DNA from: Oscillospiraceae bacterium
Lineage (GTDB): Bacteria > Bacillota > Clostridia > Oscillospirales > CAG-272
NCBI GenBank assembly: GCA_015063685.1
Contig: SVTR01000021.1
Coordinates: 1-55,996 of the forward strand
DNA length: 55,996 nucleotides
Direction of reading: 5' to 3'
The notes under the pieces: model-generated
The model's input: the letters and a program-made list of their open reading frames with translations, nothing else
Told to the model about the DNA's origin: nothing
Database searches by the model: none
Shown: positions 1-8,665 of the stretch, piece after piece
Layout: every line of letters starts with the position of its first letter
Numbering within the stretch: position 1 is the first letter of the stretch
Made by a program: the position numbers and the translations under genes

Positions 1-98
1 TTCACGGGCGGCAAGTAACAGTCTCCACGCAGTTGGCAGTTCGTATAGATGCGTTTACGCATAGCGAAGAACCGAGGGCTATGCCCGCATGTGAAAAA

Positions 99-125
99 CC
101 ACCCGCTTGGCGGGTGGATGTTTAT
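99..125 (+). terminator. Hairpin terminator-like structure
   Basis: A perfect 8-bp stem (CCACCCGC/GCGGGTGG) with a 3-base loop is followed by ATGTTTATTT. It probably ends a transcript entering from the left edge. Bases 1-98 hold no gene that I can recognise. Confidence 0.6.
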
Positions 126-190
126 TTGAGGGTCCCTAAGGTTCTCTTTTGATTGACATTCGGGATTTGCTTGAAATTTTTCCATCTCTC

Positions 191-219
191 TTGCAATCGA
201 ACCGAATTTGTGGTATCAT
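191..219 (+). promoter_or_regulatory. Sigma-A-type promoter of the 253 gene
   Basis: TTGCAA (191-196) and TATCAT (214-219) are 17 bp apart. A start point near 226 would give a short leader before the ATG at 253, which has a GAAAGGA ribosome binding site. Confidence 0.55.
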
Positions 220-252
220 AATTGTATCAGTGGTTGAAAGGAAGATGAACCT

Positions 253-1758
253 ATGAAAAAACGCGTCATGAACCTTGTAAATTTCGTCCGTGGCTGTGAG
301 CCCCGCCAGCCTTGGCAGGATCTCTATACCCCTATCAAGGAGGAAATCGCCATCAACAAGAGCTACGGCTTTGACCATACCGTCCTTTTGCAGTACGACG
401 CCCTCATCCGCCCGGATATGGTGGAGCTGATGAAGGCAGAGGCCGACGAGCATATGGAGCTTGGTCTATGGTTCGAGATGGGCAGACCCCTTACCGAAGC
501 GGTGGGCATTGAGTGGCGCGGCCGTCCCGGCTATGATTGGGACTGGTTCGTCAATCCCGGATTTTTGCCCGCCTATACCCCCGGGCAGAGAGAAGCCATC
601 ATTGACGAGGCCTTCAGACTCTTCAAGGATACCTTTGGCTACTATCCTCAGGTGGCCGGCTCCTGGCTCATTGACACACATTCTCTCGCCTACATGAATG
701 ACAAGTACGATATGAAGGCGTTTTGCGTGTGCCGCGAGCAGTTTGCCGTGGATGCCTATACCCTGTGGGGCGGCTACTACAGCGGTGCCTTCTATCCCTC
801 CCGTAAGAATATGCTTTGCCCTGCCCAGACCCCCGAGGCGGGGATCACCACCCCCCTGTTCCGTATGCTGGGTCTTGATCCCATGTATGGCTACGACGAG
901 CAGAAGTACACCGACAAGATCTGGGGCTGTCCCACCATGGAGCCTGTGTGGGGACCCGGTGCCAACCCCGACGTGGTGGATTGGTATCTTGATACCTACT
1001 ACAAAAACCCCTGCCTGACCCTCTCCCAGATGACCACGGGACAGGAAAACAGCTTTGGCTGGGATATGATCCAAAACGGCTACCGTATGCAGACGGAAAA
1101 GATCGCCGCGCTTCGTGACAAGGGGCTGATCGCGGTGGAAAAGCTGGGTGACACCGGCGAGGCTTATCAGAAGGCACATAAGGTCACTCCCGCGTCTGCC
1201 CTCTGCGCCACCACCGACTGGACAGGCGGCGGCCATCAATCCGTATGGTATAGCTGTGCCAACTACCGTGCCAATTTGTTCCTCCACGAAGGGAAGCTCT
1301 TCTTCCGAGATATCACCAAGTTTGACGACCGTTATACCGAGCGCTATCTCACCGAGGCTTGCACCGCGTGGGATGCCCGCTACGACAACCTCCCCGTGGT
1401 GGACGGGCGGCTTTGGAGCAAGGAAGGGAAGAACAGCGAGCTTATCATCCCCCGTCCCGTCAAGACCATGACCTGCATTGAGAAGGGCGAGACTCTTGAG
1501 GTCGATCTCTTGTTTGCCGACGGCTGTCACGGCATCATTCTGCTGTCTCCCAAGGGAATCACCACCGAGGCCTGCGGTGAGCTGATCTATACCATGGGCG
1601 AGCCGGATGCTTCCGTGACCGCGGAGGGTGACGAGCTTTGCTTTACTTACCGTGATTTTGATTACCGCGTCGCCACCAACGGACTTGTGTCCGCCGACGG
1701 ATGCTGCCGCCTCACGGGACAGCACGGTGTCATCAGAATTGATATGACCCGAAGATAA
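253..1758 (+). CDS. Probable carbohydrate-active protein, polysaccharide-deacetylase-like (DUF3863-type?)
   Basis: This 501-residue protein has no signal peptide, so it is probably cytoplasmic. The first 270 residues or so read like a (beta/alpha) barrel: an aromatic- and acid-rich stretch (GYDWDWFVNPGF near residue 95) and a GSWLIDTHSL segment near residue 136, which recall the DUF3863/polysaccharide-deacetylase-like proteins of gut bacteria. The C-terminal 100 residues look like beta-sandwich. I recognise the style rather than a definite family, so the reaction is unknown. The start is fixed by the GAAAGGA site. The PHP phosphatase gene follows 23 bp downstream and is probably co-transcribed. 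Certainty that this is a gene is high; the function is weakly supported. Confidence 0.6.
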   Translation: MKKRVMNLVNFVRGCEPRQPWQDLYTPIKEEIAINKSYGFDHTVLLQYDALIRPDMVELMKAEADEHMELGLWFEMGRPLTEAVGIEWRGRPGYDWDWFVNPGFLPAYTPGQREAIIDEAFRLFKDTFGYYPQVAGSWLIDTHSLAYMNDKYDMKAFCVCREQFAVDAYTLWGGYYSGAFYPSRKNMLCPAQTPEAGITTPLFRMLGLDPMYGYDEQKYTDKIWGCPTMEPVWGPGANPDVVDWYLDTYYKNPCLTLSQMTTGQENSFGWDMIQNGYRMQTEKIAALRDKGLIAVEKLGDTGEAYQKAHKVTPASALCATTDWTGGGHQSVWYSCANYRANLFLHEGKLFFRDITKFDDRYTERYLTEACTAWDARYDNLPVVDGRLWSKEGKNSELIIPRPVKTMTCIEKGETLEVDLLFADGCHGIILLSPKGITTEACGELIYTMGEPDASVTAEGDELCFTYRDFDYRVATNGLVSADGCCRLTGQHGVIRIDMTRR

Positions 1759-1781
1759 TTTGAAAAGAGGCGAATTTTCCC

Positions 1782-2567
1782 ATGATCATCAATTACCACA
1801 CTCATACCGTTCGTTGCGGGCACGCGGCTAAGGTTCCCGACGAAGCCTATGTTACAGCCGCGCTGGAAACCGGCATACGGGAGCTGGGCTTTGCAGACCA
1901 CGTGCCGTATCCTTTTGAGGATGAATTCTTCTCGGGCTGTCGGATGCGCTGTGCTGAGCTGCCTGATTATATGGAGAGTCTTACGTCTCTGAAGAAAAAG
2001 TACAAGGGGCAGATCGATATCCACATCGGCTTCGAGGCGGAGTATTACCCCGACTATTTTCACAAGCTTCTGGATCTGCTGGCGCCTTATCCCTGTGAAT
2101 ACCTGATCCTCGGCCAACATTTTATAGGCAACGAGATAGGGGAACCCTACAACGGCGGCGCTACCGATTCTGCTGACCGTCTTCGTCGCTATAGCGACCA
2201 ATGCATTCGCGCCATGGAAACGGGACGGTTCTCTTATTTTGCCCATCCCGATGTGCTGAACTTTACAGGAGACGAGGTTCTGTATCGCGAGGTTGTCCGA
2301 GACCTGTGCCGCGCCGCCAAAGCAATGGATGTGCCGTTGGAGTTTAATTTGCTGGGCTTTATTGACCGTCGTCATTATCCCCGCAATGCGTTTTGGGAGG
2401 AGGCCGCTGCCGTGGGCAACGACGTGATCCTCGGCTGGGATGCCCACTCTCCCAACTGGATGAAGCAGCCCGAAAAGGAAGCGGAGGCGAGAGCCTACCT
2501 TGCGTCCTTGGGACTGACGGTGGTGGATAAGCTGACGCTCAGAGATCCCCTGTTTGGCAGAATGTAA
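1782..2567 (+). CDS. PHP-domain phosphatase, histidinol-phosphatase-like
   Basis: The 261-residue length is usual for the HisJ/HisK-type PHP family, which hydrolyse phosphate monoesters with a polynuclear metal centre. The N-terminal metal motif is plain (NYHTHTVRCGHA, residues 3-14). Further expected ligands are GFADHVPY (about 40), GFEAEYYPD (about 87), LGQHF (about 111) and the late GWDAHSP motif (about 220). No other histidine biosynthesis gene is in the window and it follows a probable carbohydrate-active gene by 23 bp, so it may act on another phosphate ester. A hairpin at 2575-2621 follows it. Confidence 0.8.
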   Translation: MIINYHTHTVRCGHAAKVPDEAYVTAALETGIRELGFADHVPYPFEDEFFSGCRMRCAELPDYMESLTSLKKKYKGQIDIHIGFEAEYYPDYFHKLLDLLAPYPCEYLILGQHFIGNEIGEPYNGGATDSADRLRRYSDQCIRAMETGRFSYFAHPDVLNFTGDEVLYREVVRDLCRAAKAMDVPLEFNLLGFIDRRHYPRNAFWEEAAAVGNDVILGWDAHSPNWMKQPEKEAEARAYLASLGLTVVDKLTLRDPLFGRM

Positions 2568-2574
2568 AAACAAT

Positions 2575-2621
2575 ATCCCCCAAGGTGTCCGGATTTTTGA
2601 TCGCACAATGCCTTGGGGGAT
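2575..2621 (+). terminator. Hairpin after the PHP gene
   Basis: ATCCCCCAAGG and CCTTGGGGGAT form a perfect 11-bp stem around a loop of about 25 bases. There is no clear T-tract, so it may be a weak terminator or a 3'-end stabiliser. Confidence 0.4.
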
Positions 2622-2696
2622 GGCTGTATCTTTGGGAATTTCTGCATATTTTATCAAAATTCCTCGACGTTTCTGCATAATTTTTCAAAAATCCCC

Positions 2697-2725
2697 TTGA
2701 CAAACCCAAAAATATCGTGTATAAT
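2697..2725 (+). promoter_or_regulatory. Consensus sigma-A promoter for the T-box leader
   Basis: Perfect TTGACA (2697-2702) and TATAAT (2720-2725) with a 17-bp spacer. Transcription would begin near 2732, at the 5' edge of the T-box RNA. Confidence 0.9.
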
Positions 2726-2731
2726 GTCTGC

Positions 2732-3058
2732 ATTCCAAGAAAATCTCGGAATCAAAAGCGATGATCGGGAAGAAGTATTCGGAGGTTGCCCCTACAGAGA
2801 GCCGTCGGTTGGTGGGAGACGGTGGAGAACACCGGAGAAATACATCCCGGGAGCTGTGATGCTGAACGCCCCTGTCTGCAGCGGAGGCCAAGGGATCATC
2901 GGGTGCGCCCGTTAAAGCGCAGAGGCATACCCGTGCGGTCATTTCCGCTTGGCGTGCTTCACGAGGTTTCGACTGCAAGGCCGAAATAAACAAGAGGTGG
3001 TACCGCGGTATATCCGCCCTCTTCTCCATTTGTTCGTGGGGAATGAGGGTGTTTTTTA
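2732..3058 (+). ncRNA. T-box leader, probable tyrosine specifier (UAC)
   Basis: The conserved T-box sequence lies at about 2988-3007 (AGGTGGTACCGCGG core). It is followed by a terminator stem (about 3016-3049; CCCTC paired with GAGGG) and a T-run at 3051-3057. Stem I has its usual marks: a GATGA kink-turn strand at 2760-2764, AGTA of the specifier loop near 2773, an AGAGAGCCG...GGTTGGTG apical region at about 2796-2813, and a GAGCTG...CTGAAC 3' side. Helix CGGGA (2766-2770)/TCCCG (2845-2849) places UAC (2841-2843) followed by A in the specifier position. The UGGU bulge would pair with an A discriminator base, as in bacterial tRNA-Tyr. The leader should permit expression of the downstream symporter when tRNA-Tyr is uncharged. 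AUA and ACA are less likely alternative specifiers. Confidence 0.88.
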
Positions 3059-3110
3059 TTGCCCTTGTCCCCGATATTTCAGCCTTCGGGCGTATTTCAA
3101 GGAGGTCATT

Positions 3111-4736
3111 ATGATCATCAAGCTTGCCATGATCGTGGTATTCTTCGCGATCACCGTCGTTGTAGGTATTCTTTCCAGCCGCGCCGCCAAGGGCGTGGAC
3201 GGTTTCGTTCTGGGCGGCCGCTCGGTGGGACCCTGGCTTACCGCTTTTTCCTTTGGCACATCTTACTTTTCTGCCGTTATCTTCATCGGATATGCAGGCC
3301 GCTTTGGCTGGAACTTTGGTCTGGCCTCTACCTGGATCGGTCTCGGTAACGCCTTCATTGGCTCTCTGATGGCCTGGGTGATCCTGGGCCGCCGTACCCG
3401 TGTCATGACCCAGCATTTGGGTAGTCGCACCATGCCCGACTTCTTCGGCCTCCGCTTTGAGTCCAAGGCTCTCCGCCTGGTGGCCGCAATCATCGTTTTC
3501 GTTTTCCTGATTCCTTACACCGCCTCCCTGTTCAACGGCCTTTCCTGGCTGTTCTCCGCTTCCTTCTCCGGCGTTCCCTACTGGGGCTGGGTTCTGATCA
3601 TGGCCGTTCTGACAGGTGTTTACGTCATCGTAGGCGGTTACATGGGCTCTGCCGTGAACAACTTCATCCAGGGTATCATCATGCTGGTGGGTATCATCGC
3701 CGTGGTCGGTGCCATGCTGGGTGCTAACGGCGGTCTGACGGAGGCCATCGCCAAGCTGTCTGCGGACTCTGTTCAAACCGCGGCAGGGACGACCTTTAAC
3801 GGCGCCTACACCTCCTTCCTCGGCCCTCAGCCCCTCCAGCTTCTGGGCGTGGTCGTCCTGACCTCTCTGGGCACCTGGGGTCTGCCCCAAATGGTGGGTA
3901 AGTTCTACGCCATCAAGGACGAGGGCGCTATTCAGAAAGGCACCATCATCTCCACGATCTTTGCCGTAATCGTCGCCGGTGGCTGCTACTTCCTGGGCGG
4001 CTTCGGACGTCTGTATGCAGACAGCATTTCCCTGAATGAGGCGGGAAATCCCACCTCCTTTGATACCATTATCCCCGCCATGCTGGGTGCCATTGAAGAG
4101 GGCCTGGGCAACGGCGGCGCATGGCTCATCGGTCTCGTGCTGATCCTGGTGCTGGCCGCTTCCATGTCTACGCTGTCCTCTCTGGCCATGACCTCGGCCT
4201 CCACCATTACCCTTGACCTGATCGTTCCTCTGTCCAAAAAGCAGAAGAGTGATAAGTCCAACCTGCTCGTCATGCGCATCCTGCTGGCCGTCTCCATTGT
4301 TATCGCCGCCGCTATCGCGATTCTTGTGGTGGGCAACGCCGAGCTGGCTAAGAAGCTCTACATCTCCGACCTCATGGGCATCTCCTGGGGTGCTTTGGCC
4401 GGTTGCTTCCTGGCACCCTTCCTGTACGGCCTGTTCTGGAAGAAGGTCACCAAGGCCGCCGTGTGGGTATCCTTTGCCACCGGTCTTGGCATTACCCTGA
4501 CCCAGTTCGTTCTTAACGCCGTTCTCAAGATTACCTTTGAGAATCCCGTTTTGAAGTACTTCTGCGGCTCCTCCATCAACGCCGGTATGCTGGCCATGCT
4601 GGTAGGTCTCGTGATCGTCCCTGTGGTCAGCCTCCTGACCCGCAAGACCCGCCCCGAGCACGTAGACGGCATGTTTGTCTGCTACGAGAAGGAGGTCACG
4701 GTTTCCGTGATGAGCTCTCTGGAAGAGGAGAAATAA
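3111..4736 (+). CDS. Sodium:solute symporter (SSS/PutP family), T-box controlled
   Basis: A 541-residue polytopic membrane protein with about 13 predicted helices. The family signature near the N-terminus is visible (FVLGGRSVGPW, about 32-42, then FSFGTSYFSA), as are several Gly-rich helices typical of the LeuT-fold SSS transporters that couple sodium entry to uptake of amino acids, sugars or vitamins. The start at 3111 has an AAGGAGGT site 7 bases upstream. Upstream in-frame codons lie inside the T-box terminator and are not real. The leader appears to read tRNA-Tyr, so tyrosine or a related aromatic compound is the inferred substrate; sequence alone does not show this. A strong terminator follows at 4761. 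Confidence 0.9.
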   Translation: MIIKLAMIVVFFAITVVVGILSSRAAKGVDGFVLGGRSVGPWLTAFSFGTSYFSAVIFIGYAGRFGWNFGLASTWIGLGNAFIGSLMAWVILGRRTRVMTQHLGSRTMPDFFGLRFESKALRLVAAIIVFVFLIPYTASLFNGLSWLFSASFSGVPYWGWVLIMAVLTGVYVIVGGYMGSAVNNFIQGIIMLVGIIAVVGAMLGANGGLTEAIAKLSADSVQTAAGTTFNGAYTSFLGPQPLQLLGVVVLTSLGTWGLPQMVGKFYAIKDEGAIQKGTIISTIFAVIVAGGCYFLGGFGRLYADSISLNEAGNPTSFDTIIPAMLGAIEEGLGNGGAWLIGLVLILVLAASMSTLSSLAMTSASTITLDLIVPLSKKQKSDKSNLLVMRILLAVSIVIAAAIAILVVGNAELAKKLYISDLMGISWGALAGCFLAPFLYGLFWKKVTKAAVWVSFATGLGITLTQFVLNAVLKITFENPVLKYFCGSSINAGMLAMLVGLVIVPVVSLLTRKTRPEHVDGMFVCYEKEVTVSVMSSLEEEK

Positions 4737-4760
4737 AACAACACCTACCCCGCACGGATC

Positions 4761-4793
4761 GCCCCGCTCAAAACGAGCGGGGCGATTTTTTCT
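4761..4793 (+). terminator. Rho-independent terminator of the symporter
   Basis: GCCCCGCTC and GAGCGGGGC form a 9-bp stem over an AAAAC loop, followed by GATTTTTTCTTT. Confidence 0.92.
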
Positions 4794-4838
4794 TTGCAGA
4801 TCTCAACCGATGGGATGTATTTTTCAACCGCAAAGCCC

Positions 4839-4867
4839 TTGATTTTTTTGCGGATATATGATACAAT
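4839..4867 (+). promoter_or_regulatory. Promoter of the ABC exporter genes
   Basis: TTGATT (4839-4844) and TACAAT (4862-4867) with a 17-bp spacer, 41 bp before the ATG at 4908. Confidence 0.6.
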
Positions 4868-4907
4868 AAAACGATTCTTGCGTTTGACGCGGAAAAGAGG
4901 TGAGTCA

Positions 4908-6725
4908 ATGCTTTTTGGCAAGCATATCAACAAATATTATCTCCGTCATCTGCCGGCGATCTTTCTCGGTCTGGTGGCGCTTTTGATGGTGGACTATTTG
5001 CAGCTGATCATCCCCGAGCTGTACCGTATGACCCTCAACGGTATCAACGAGGGTGTGGTGCTCCATGAAGGGCAGGAAAGAGTCTTTAACATGGAATTTC
5101 TCCTGGACGAGATCTGTCTTCCCTTGATGGTGGTGATCGTTTTCATCATCCTGGGGCGCTTTTTGTGGCGCGTGTGCTTCCGCGGCGCGGCCATCAAAAT
5201 GGAGACTCACCTGAGGGGTCAGATGTTTGACCACTGCAAGGATCTCTCTCAGCAATACTATCAGGTGCACAAGGTTGGCAATCTCATGACCCTGTTCACC
5301 AATGATCTGGAAACCGTGCAGGACTGCTTTGGCTGGGGTGTGCTCATGTTTTTTGATGCGCTGTGCCTCGGCATCATGGCCCTTTATAAAATGTATTGCA
5401 TGAATCCCATGCTCACCCTCCTGTCCATGATTCCCATGGCCTTTTTGCTGGTCATTGGTGCTCTCCTTGACCACCGGCTGGAAAAGAAATGGGATGCCCG
5501 TCAGGAAGCCTTTTCTTCTCTCTCGGACTTTTCCCAGGAAAGCTTTTCGGGTATTGCCGTGGTGAAGGCCTTCGTCAAGGAGACGGTGGAGCTTATGTCC
5601 TTTAAAAAGCTCAATAAGACAAACGAGGAGACCAACGTAGCCTTTACCCGCGTCTCTACCCTCCTCAACATCTTCGTCACCCTGTTTGTGGAGTCTGTGA
5701 TCTGCGTGGTGCTGGGCTACGGCGGATATCTCGTATGGAACGATACCTTCAACGCGGGTCAACTGGTGGAATTCATCGGCTATTTCACCTCTTTGGTGTG
5801 GCCCATTATGGCCGTGTCCCAGCTCATTGAGATGCGTGCCCGCGGCAAGGCCTCTCTCAACCGTATCGGAGAGCTGCTGGATGCCAAGCCCGACGTGGTG
5901 GACGGCCCCGATGTGATCGAGCCTGAACCCCTCAAGGGAGACATTGAATTCAGAAATCTCACCTTCCGTCATCCCGGCGCCGAGTACGATGCCCTTGTGG
6001 ACGTGTCCTTTTCCATCAAGGCGGGGGAGCAGGTGGGCATCATCGGTAAGACCGGCGCGGGTAAGACCACCGTGGTGGATCTCCTGCTCCGCACCTATAA
6101 CGTCCCCGACGGCACCTTGTTTGTGGACGGTCACGACGTCAACCGCATCCCCATCCGCACGGTCCGTCAATTCGCGGCCTATGTTCCTCAGGACAACTTC
6201 CTGTTCAGCGATACCATTGCCCACAACATCGCCTTTGCCATGGGCGAGGCCGATGTCGATACCGTGGAGGCTGCCGCCCGTTTGGCGGATATCCATGATA
6301 ACATCACCGAATTCAAGGACGGCTATGAGACCATCCTGGGTGAGCGCGGTGTGACGGTTTCGGGCGGTCAGAAGCAGCGAATTTCTATCGCGCGCGCCCT
6401 GCTCAAGGATGCGGGTCTGCTCATTCTGGACGACTCTGTTTCCGCCGTGGACGTTAAGACCGAAAAGGTCATCCTGGAAAACCTTCGCCGTGAGCGAGCA
6501 GGGAAGACCACCATTCTCATCGCTCACCGCATCTCCACCGTAGAGGCCATGGACAAGATCGTTTACATTGATGACGGCCGTGTGGTGGCCGTGGGCGACC
6601 ACAAGACCCTCTGTGAGACCTGCGCGGATTACCGCCGCATGGTAGAGCTCCAGAAATTGGATGACGAGACGGTGAGCCAAACACCCGTTGAATCCATGGG
6701 AAAGGAGGTGGGTGCTCATGCCTGA
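4908..6725 (+). CDS. ABC exporter half-transporter A (degenerate-site partner)
   Basis: 605 residues: a six-helix type-IV exporter membrane domain (about 15-320), then a nucleotide-binding domain with Walker A GKTGAGKTT (about 379-387), signature VSGGQKQR (about 482) and Walker B LLILDDSVSAVD (about 504). The residue after the Walker B Asp is Asp instead of the catalytic Glu. This is the hallmark of the degenerate site in heterodimeric exporters such as TM287/288, BmrC/BmrD and LmrC/LmrD. The start at 4908 follows AAAAGAGGTGAG; upstream in-frame ATGs would run back into the promoter. Its stop overlaps the next gene by 8 bp, so the two halves are translationally coupled. Substrate unknown: drug, lipid or peptide export are all possible. 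Confidence 0.93.
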   Translation: MLFGKHINKYYLRHLPAIFLGLVALLMVDYLQLIIPELYRMTLNGINEGVVLHEGQERVFNMEFLLDEICLPLMVVIVFIILGRFLWRVCFRGAAIKMETHLRGQMFDHCKDLSQQYYQVHKVGNLMTLFTNDLETVQDCFGWGVLMFFDALCLGIMALYKMYCMNPMLTLLSMIPMAFLLVIGALLDHRLEKKWDARQEAFSSLSDFSQESFSGIAVVKAFVKETVELMSFKKLNKTNEETNVAFTRVSTLLNIFVTLFVESVICVVLGYGGYLVWNDTFNAGQLVEFIGYFTSLVWPIMAVSQLIEMRARGKASLNRIGELLDAKPDVVDGPDVIEPEPLKGDIEFRNLTFRHPGAEYDALVDVSFSIKAGEQVGIIGKTGAGKTTVVDLLLRTYNVPDGTLFVDGHDVNRIPIRTVRQFAAYVPQDNFLFSDTIAHNIAFAMGEADVDTVEAAARLADIHDNITEFKDGYETILGERGVTVSGGQKQRISIARALLKDAGLLILDDSVSAVDVKTEKVILENLRRERAGKTTILIAHRISTVEAMDKIVYIDDGRVVAVGDHKTLCETCADYRRMVELQKLDDETVSQTPVESMGKEVGAHA

Positions 6726-8619
6726 GTTCTTTCCTCTGATCGCGGTGGGCGCCATTCTGGGCGTCGTTTCCCTCATTTTCATCGTAGCCTATATGACCAT
6801 CCGCAAGCAGAAGGAGGCCATCGGCTTTGACCGCAACATGAAGGACGGGGAGATCACCCGCCGTTTGCTGGTGTACGCCAAGCCCCACATTGGCAGCTTT
6901 GCCCTGGTGCTCCTTATCATGATGTTCTCCATCGCTTACGATATTGTCTCCCCCATTCTCATGGGACATATCGTGGAGGTCATTAAGGCGGATTTTGAGA
7001 TGTCCTATCTGCTTTGCATGGTGGGCATTTACGCCGGTATCCTGGTGGTTTCTCTGGTCTGTACCTACTTCCAGGCCATCATCCTTCAGCGCACGGGACA
7101 GAAGATCGTGTCCCGCATCCGTGAGGATCTGTTCGTTCATATCGAAAAGCTGTCTCATAACCAGCTCAACGGCATCCCCGTGGGCAAGCTGGTGACCCGT
7201 GTGACCAATGATACGGGCGCTATTTCCATGATGTTCACCAATCTGATTGTCAATCTGATCAAGAATTGCTTCGTCATCATCGGTGTACTCACGGCCATGC
7301 TTTGCCTCAACTATATGCTGACCTTCATGGTGCTCTGCTTCGTACCCTTCATCGTGCTGTTTACCATGATCTTCCGCAAATTCTCCCGTAAGGCTTACCG
7401 CCGCGTCAAGGACGGCACCACGGATATCAACACCTTCCTCTCCGAAAACCTGTCGGGCATGAAGATCATCCAGATCTTCAACCGTGAGGCGGGAAAGAAG
7501 GATGAATTTGACAAGAAAAATGCCGAGCTGGGCCGCGCCAAGCGGGGAGAGATGCTGGTGTTCAGTATCTTCCGACCCTTAGTGTACATGCTGTACGTGT
7601 CCTCCATTCTGTGCCTTTTGTATCTGGCGGCACGGGGTGTTATCAAGGACGTGGTCTTCCTGGGCCAGACCATCACGGGCGGTCTGGTTGTGACCTTCTA
7701 TTCTTACGTCAACAAGTTCTTCAACCCCATTCAGAACCTGGCAGAGCAGTTCAACTGGCTCCAGTCGGCCTACGCCTCTGCCGAGAAGATCTTCACCATC
7801 TTCGACATGGTACCCGAGGTGCAGGATGCCCCCGATGCCGTGGAGCTGGAGGAAGTGAAGGGCGAGATCGAATTCCGTGACGTGTGGTTCGCCTACAAGG
7901 AGGGCGAATGGGTGCTGAAAGGCGTGTCCTTCCATGTGAACGCAGGAGATACCGTTGCCTTCGTAGGCGCCACGGGCTCGGGTAAGACCACCATTCTCTC
8001 CCTTTTGTGCCGCAACTGGGATATCCAGAAGGGTCAGATTTTGGTGGACGGACGGGATATCCGCACCATCAAAATTTCGTCCTTGCGGCGTCATTTCGGT
8101 CAGATGCTCCAGGATGTGTTCCTGTTTGCGGGTACCATCCGCTCCAACATCCTGTTGGGCGCTGAGGGCATTGACGACGAGGCGGTCATGAAGGCCTGCC
8201 GCTACGTCAACGCCAACCACTTCATCGACAAGCTCCCCGCGGGGCTTGACGAGGAGGTTCGTGATCGCGGCAACAACTTCTCGGCGGGACAGAGACAGCT
8301 TTTGTCCTTCGCCCGTACCATCGTGCATAAGCCCTCGGTGATGATTCTCGACGAGGCCACCGCCAACATCGACACCGAAACCGAGCTTCTGATCCAGGAT
8401 TCCCTGGAGAAGATGATGAACATCGGTACCATGCTCATGGTAGCCCACCGACTGTCCACCATCCAGCACGCCGACAAGATCATCTACCTTGCTCATGGCG
8501 AAATTCAGGAGGAAGGCACTCACGCAGAGCTTCTGGCCATGAAGGGACGCTACTATGCCCTCTACTCCATGCAGTTTGAGAAGGAGCGGCTGGCCAAGGG
8601 CGAGCAGCCCATCGCATAA
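6718..8619 (+). CDS. ABC exporter half-transporter B (catalytic partner)
   Basis: 633 residues. One extra hydrophobic segment (about 5-25) precedes the six-helix exporter domain, then an ATPase domain with Walker A GATGSGKTT (about 417), signature FSAGQRQL (about 520) and Walker B VMILDEATANID (about 541). It keeps the catalytic Glu but has SAGQ in place of SGGQ. In an assembled dimer this weakened signature would face the degenerate Walker B of partner A, while its own Glu faces the partner's intact VSGGQ. The start at 6718 has an AAAGGAGGTG site and overlaps the end of the upstream gene. A terminator at 8626 closes the two-gene operon. Confidence 0.93.
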   Translation: MPEFFPLIAVGAILGVVSLIFIVAYMTIRKQKEAIGFDRNMKDGEITRRLLVYAKPHIGSFALVLLIMMFSIAYDIVSPILMGHIVEVIKADFEMSYLLCMVGIYAGILVVSLVCTYFQAIILQRTGQKIVSRIREDLFVHIEKLSHNQLNGIPVGKLVTRVTNDTGAISMMFTNLIVNLIKNCFVIIGVLTAMLCLNYMLTFMVLCFVPFIVLFTMIFRKFSRKAYRRVKDGTTDINTFLSENLSGMKIIQIFNREAGKKDEFDKKNAELGRAKRGEMLVFSIFRPLVYMLYVSSILCLLYLAARGVIKDVVFLGQTITGGLVVTFYSYVNKFFNPIQNLAEQFNWLQSAYASAEKIFTIFDMVPEVQDAPDAVELEEVKGEIEFRDVWFAYKEGEWVLKGVSFHVNAGDTVAFVGATGSGKTTILSLLCRNWDIQKGQILVDGRDIRTIKISSLRRHFGQMLQDVFLFAGTIRSNILLGAEGIDDEAVMKACRYVNANHFIDKLPAGLDEEVRDRGNNFSAGQRQLLSFARTIVHKPSVMILDEATANIDTETELLIQDSLEKMMNIGTMLMVAHRLSTIQHADKIIYLAHGEIQEEGTHAELLAMKGRYYALYSMQFEKERLAKGEQPIA

Positions 8620-8625
8620 AAAATC

Positions 8626-8658
8626 GCGCACACCTGCCAAGGGCGGGTGTGCGCTTTT
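8626..8658 (+). terminator. Terminator of the ABC exporter operon
   Basis: GCGCACACC... pairs with GGGTGTGCGC, followed by TTTTAT. Its right side abuts the end of the convergent lipoprotein gene, so it may serve both strands. Confidence 0.85.
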
Positions 8659-8665
8659 ATGCTCG

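Noticed and set aside
2685..4661. Long minus-strand open frame of about 650 codons opposite the symporter
   Set aside because: It is Gly/His/Gln-rich without hydrophobic or domain pattern, and overlaps a convincing T-box and transporter gene. It arises from GC-rich codon bias.
4905..6782. Long minus-strand open frame opposite ABC half A
   Set aside because: His/Gly-rich shadow with no recognisable domain; the forward gene has all ABC motifs.
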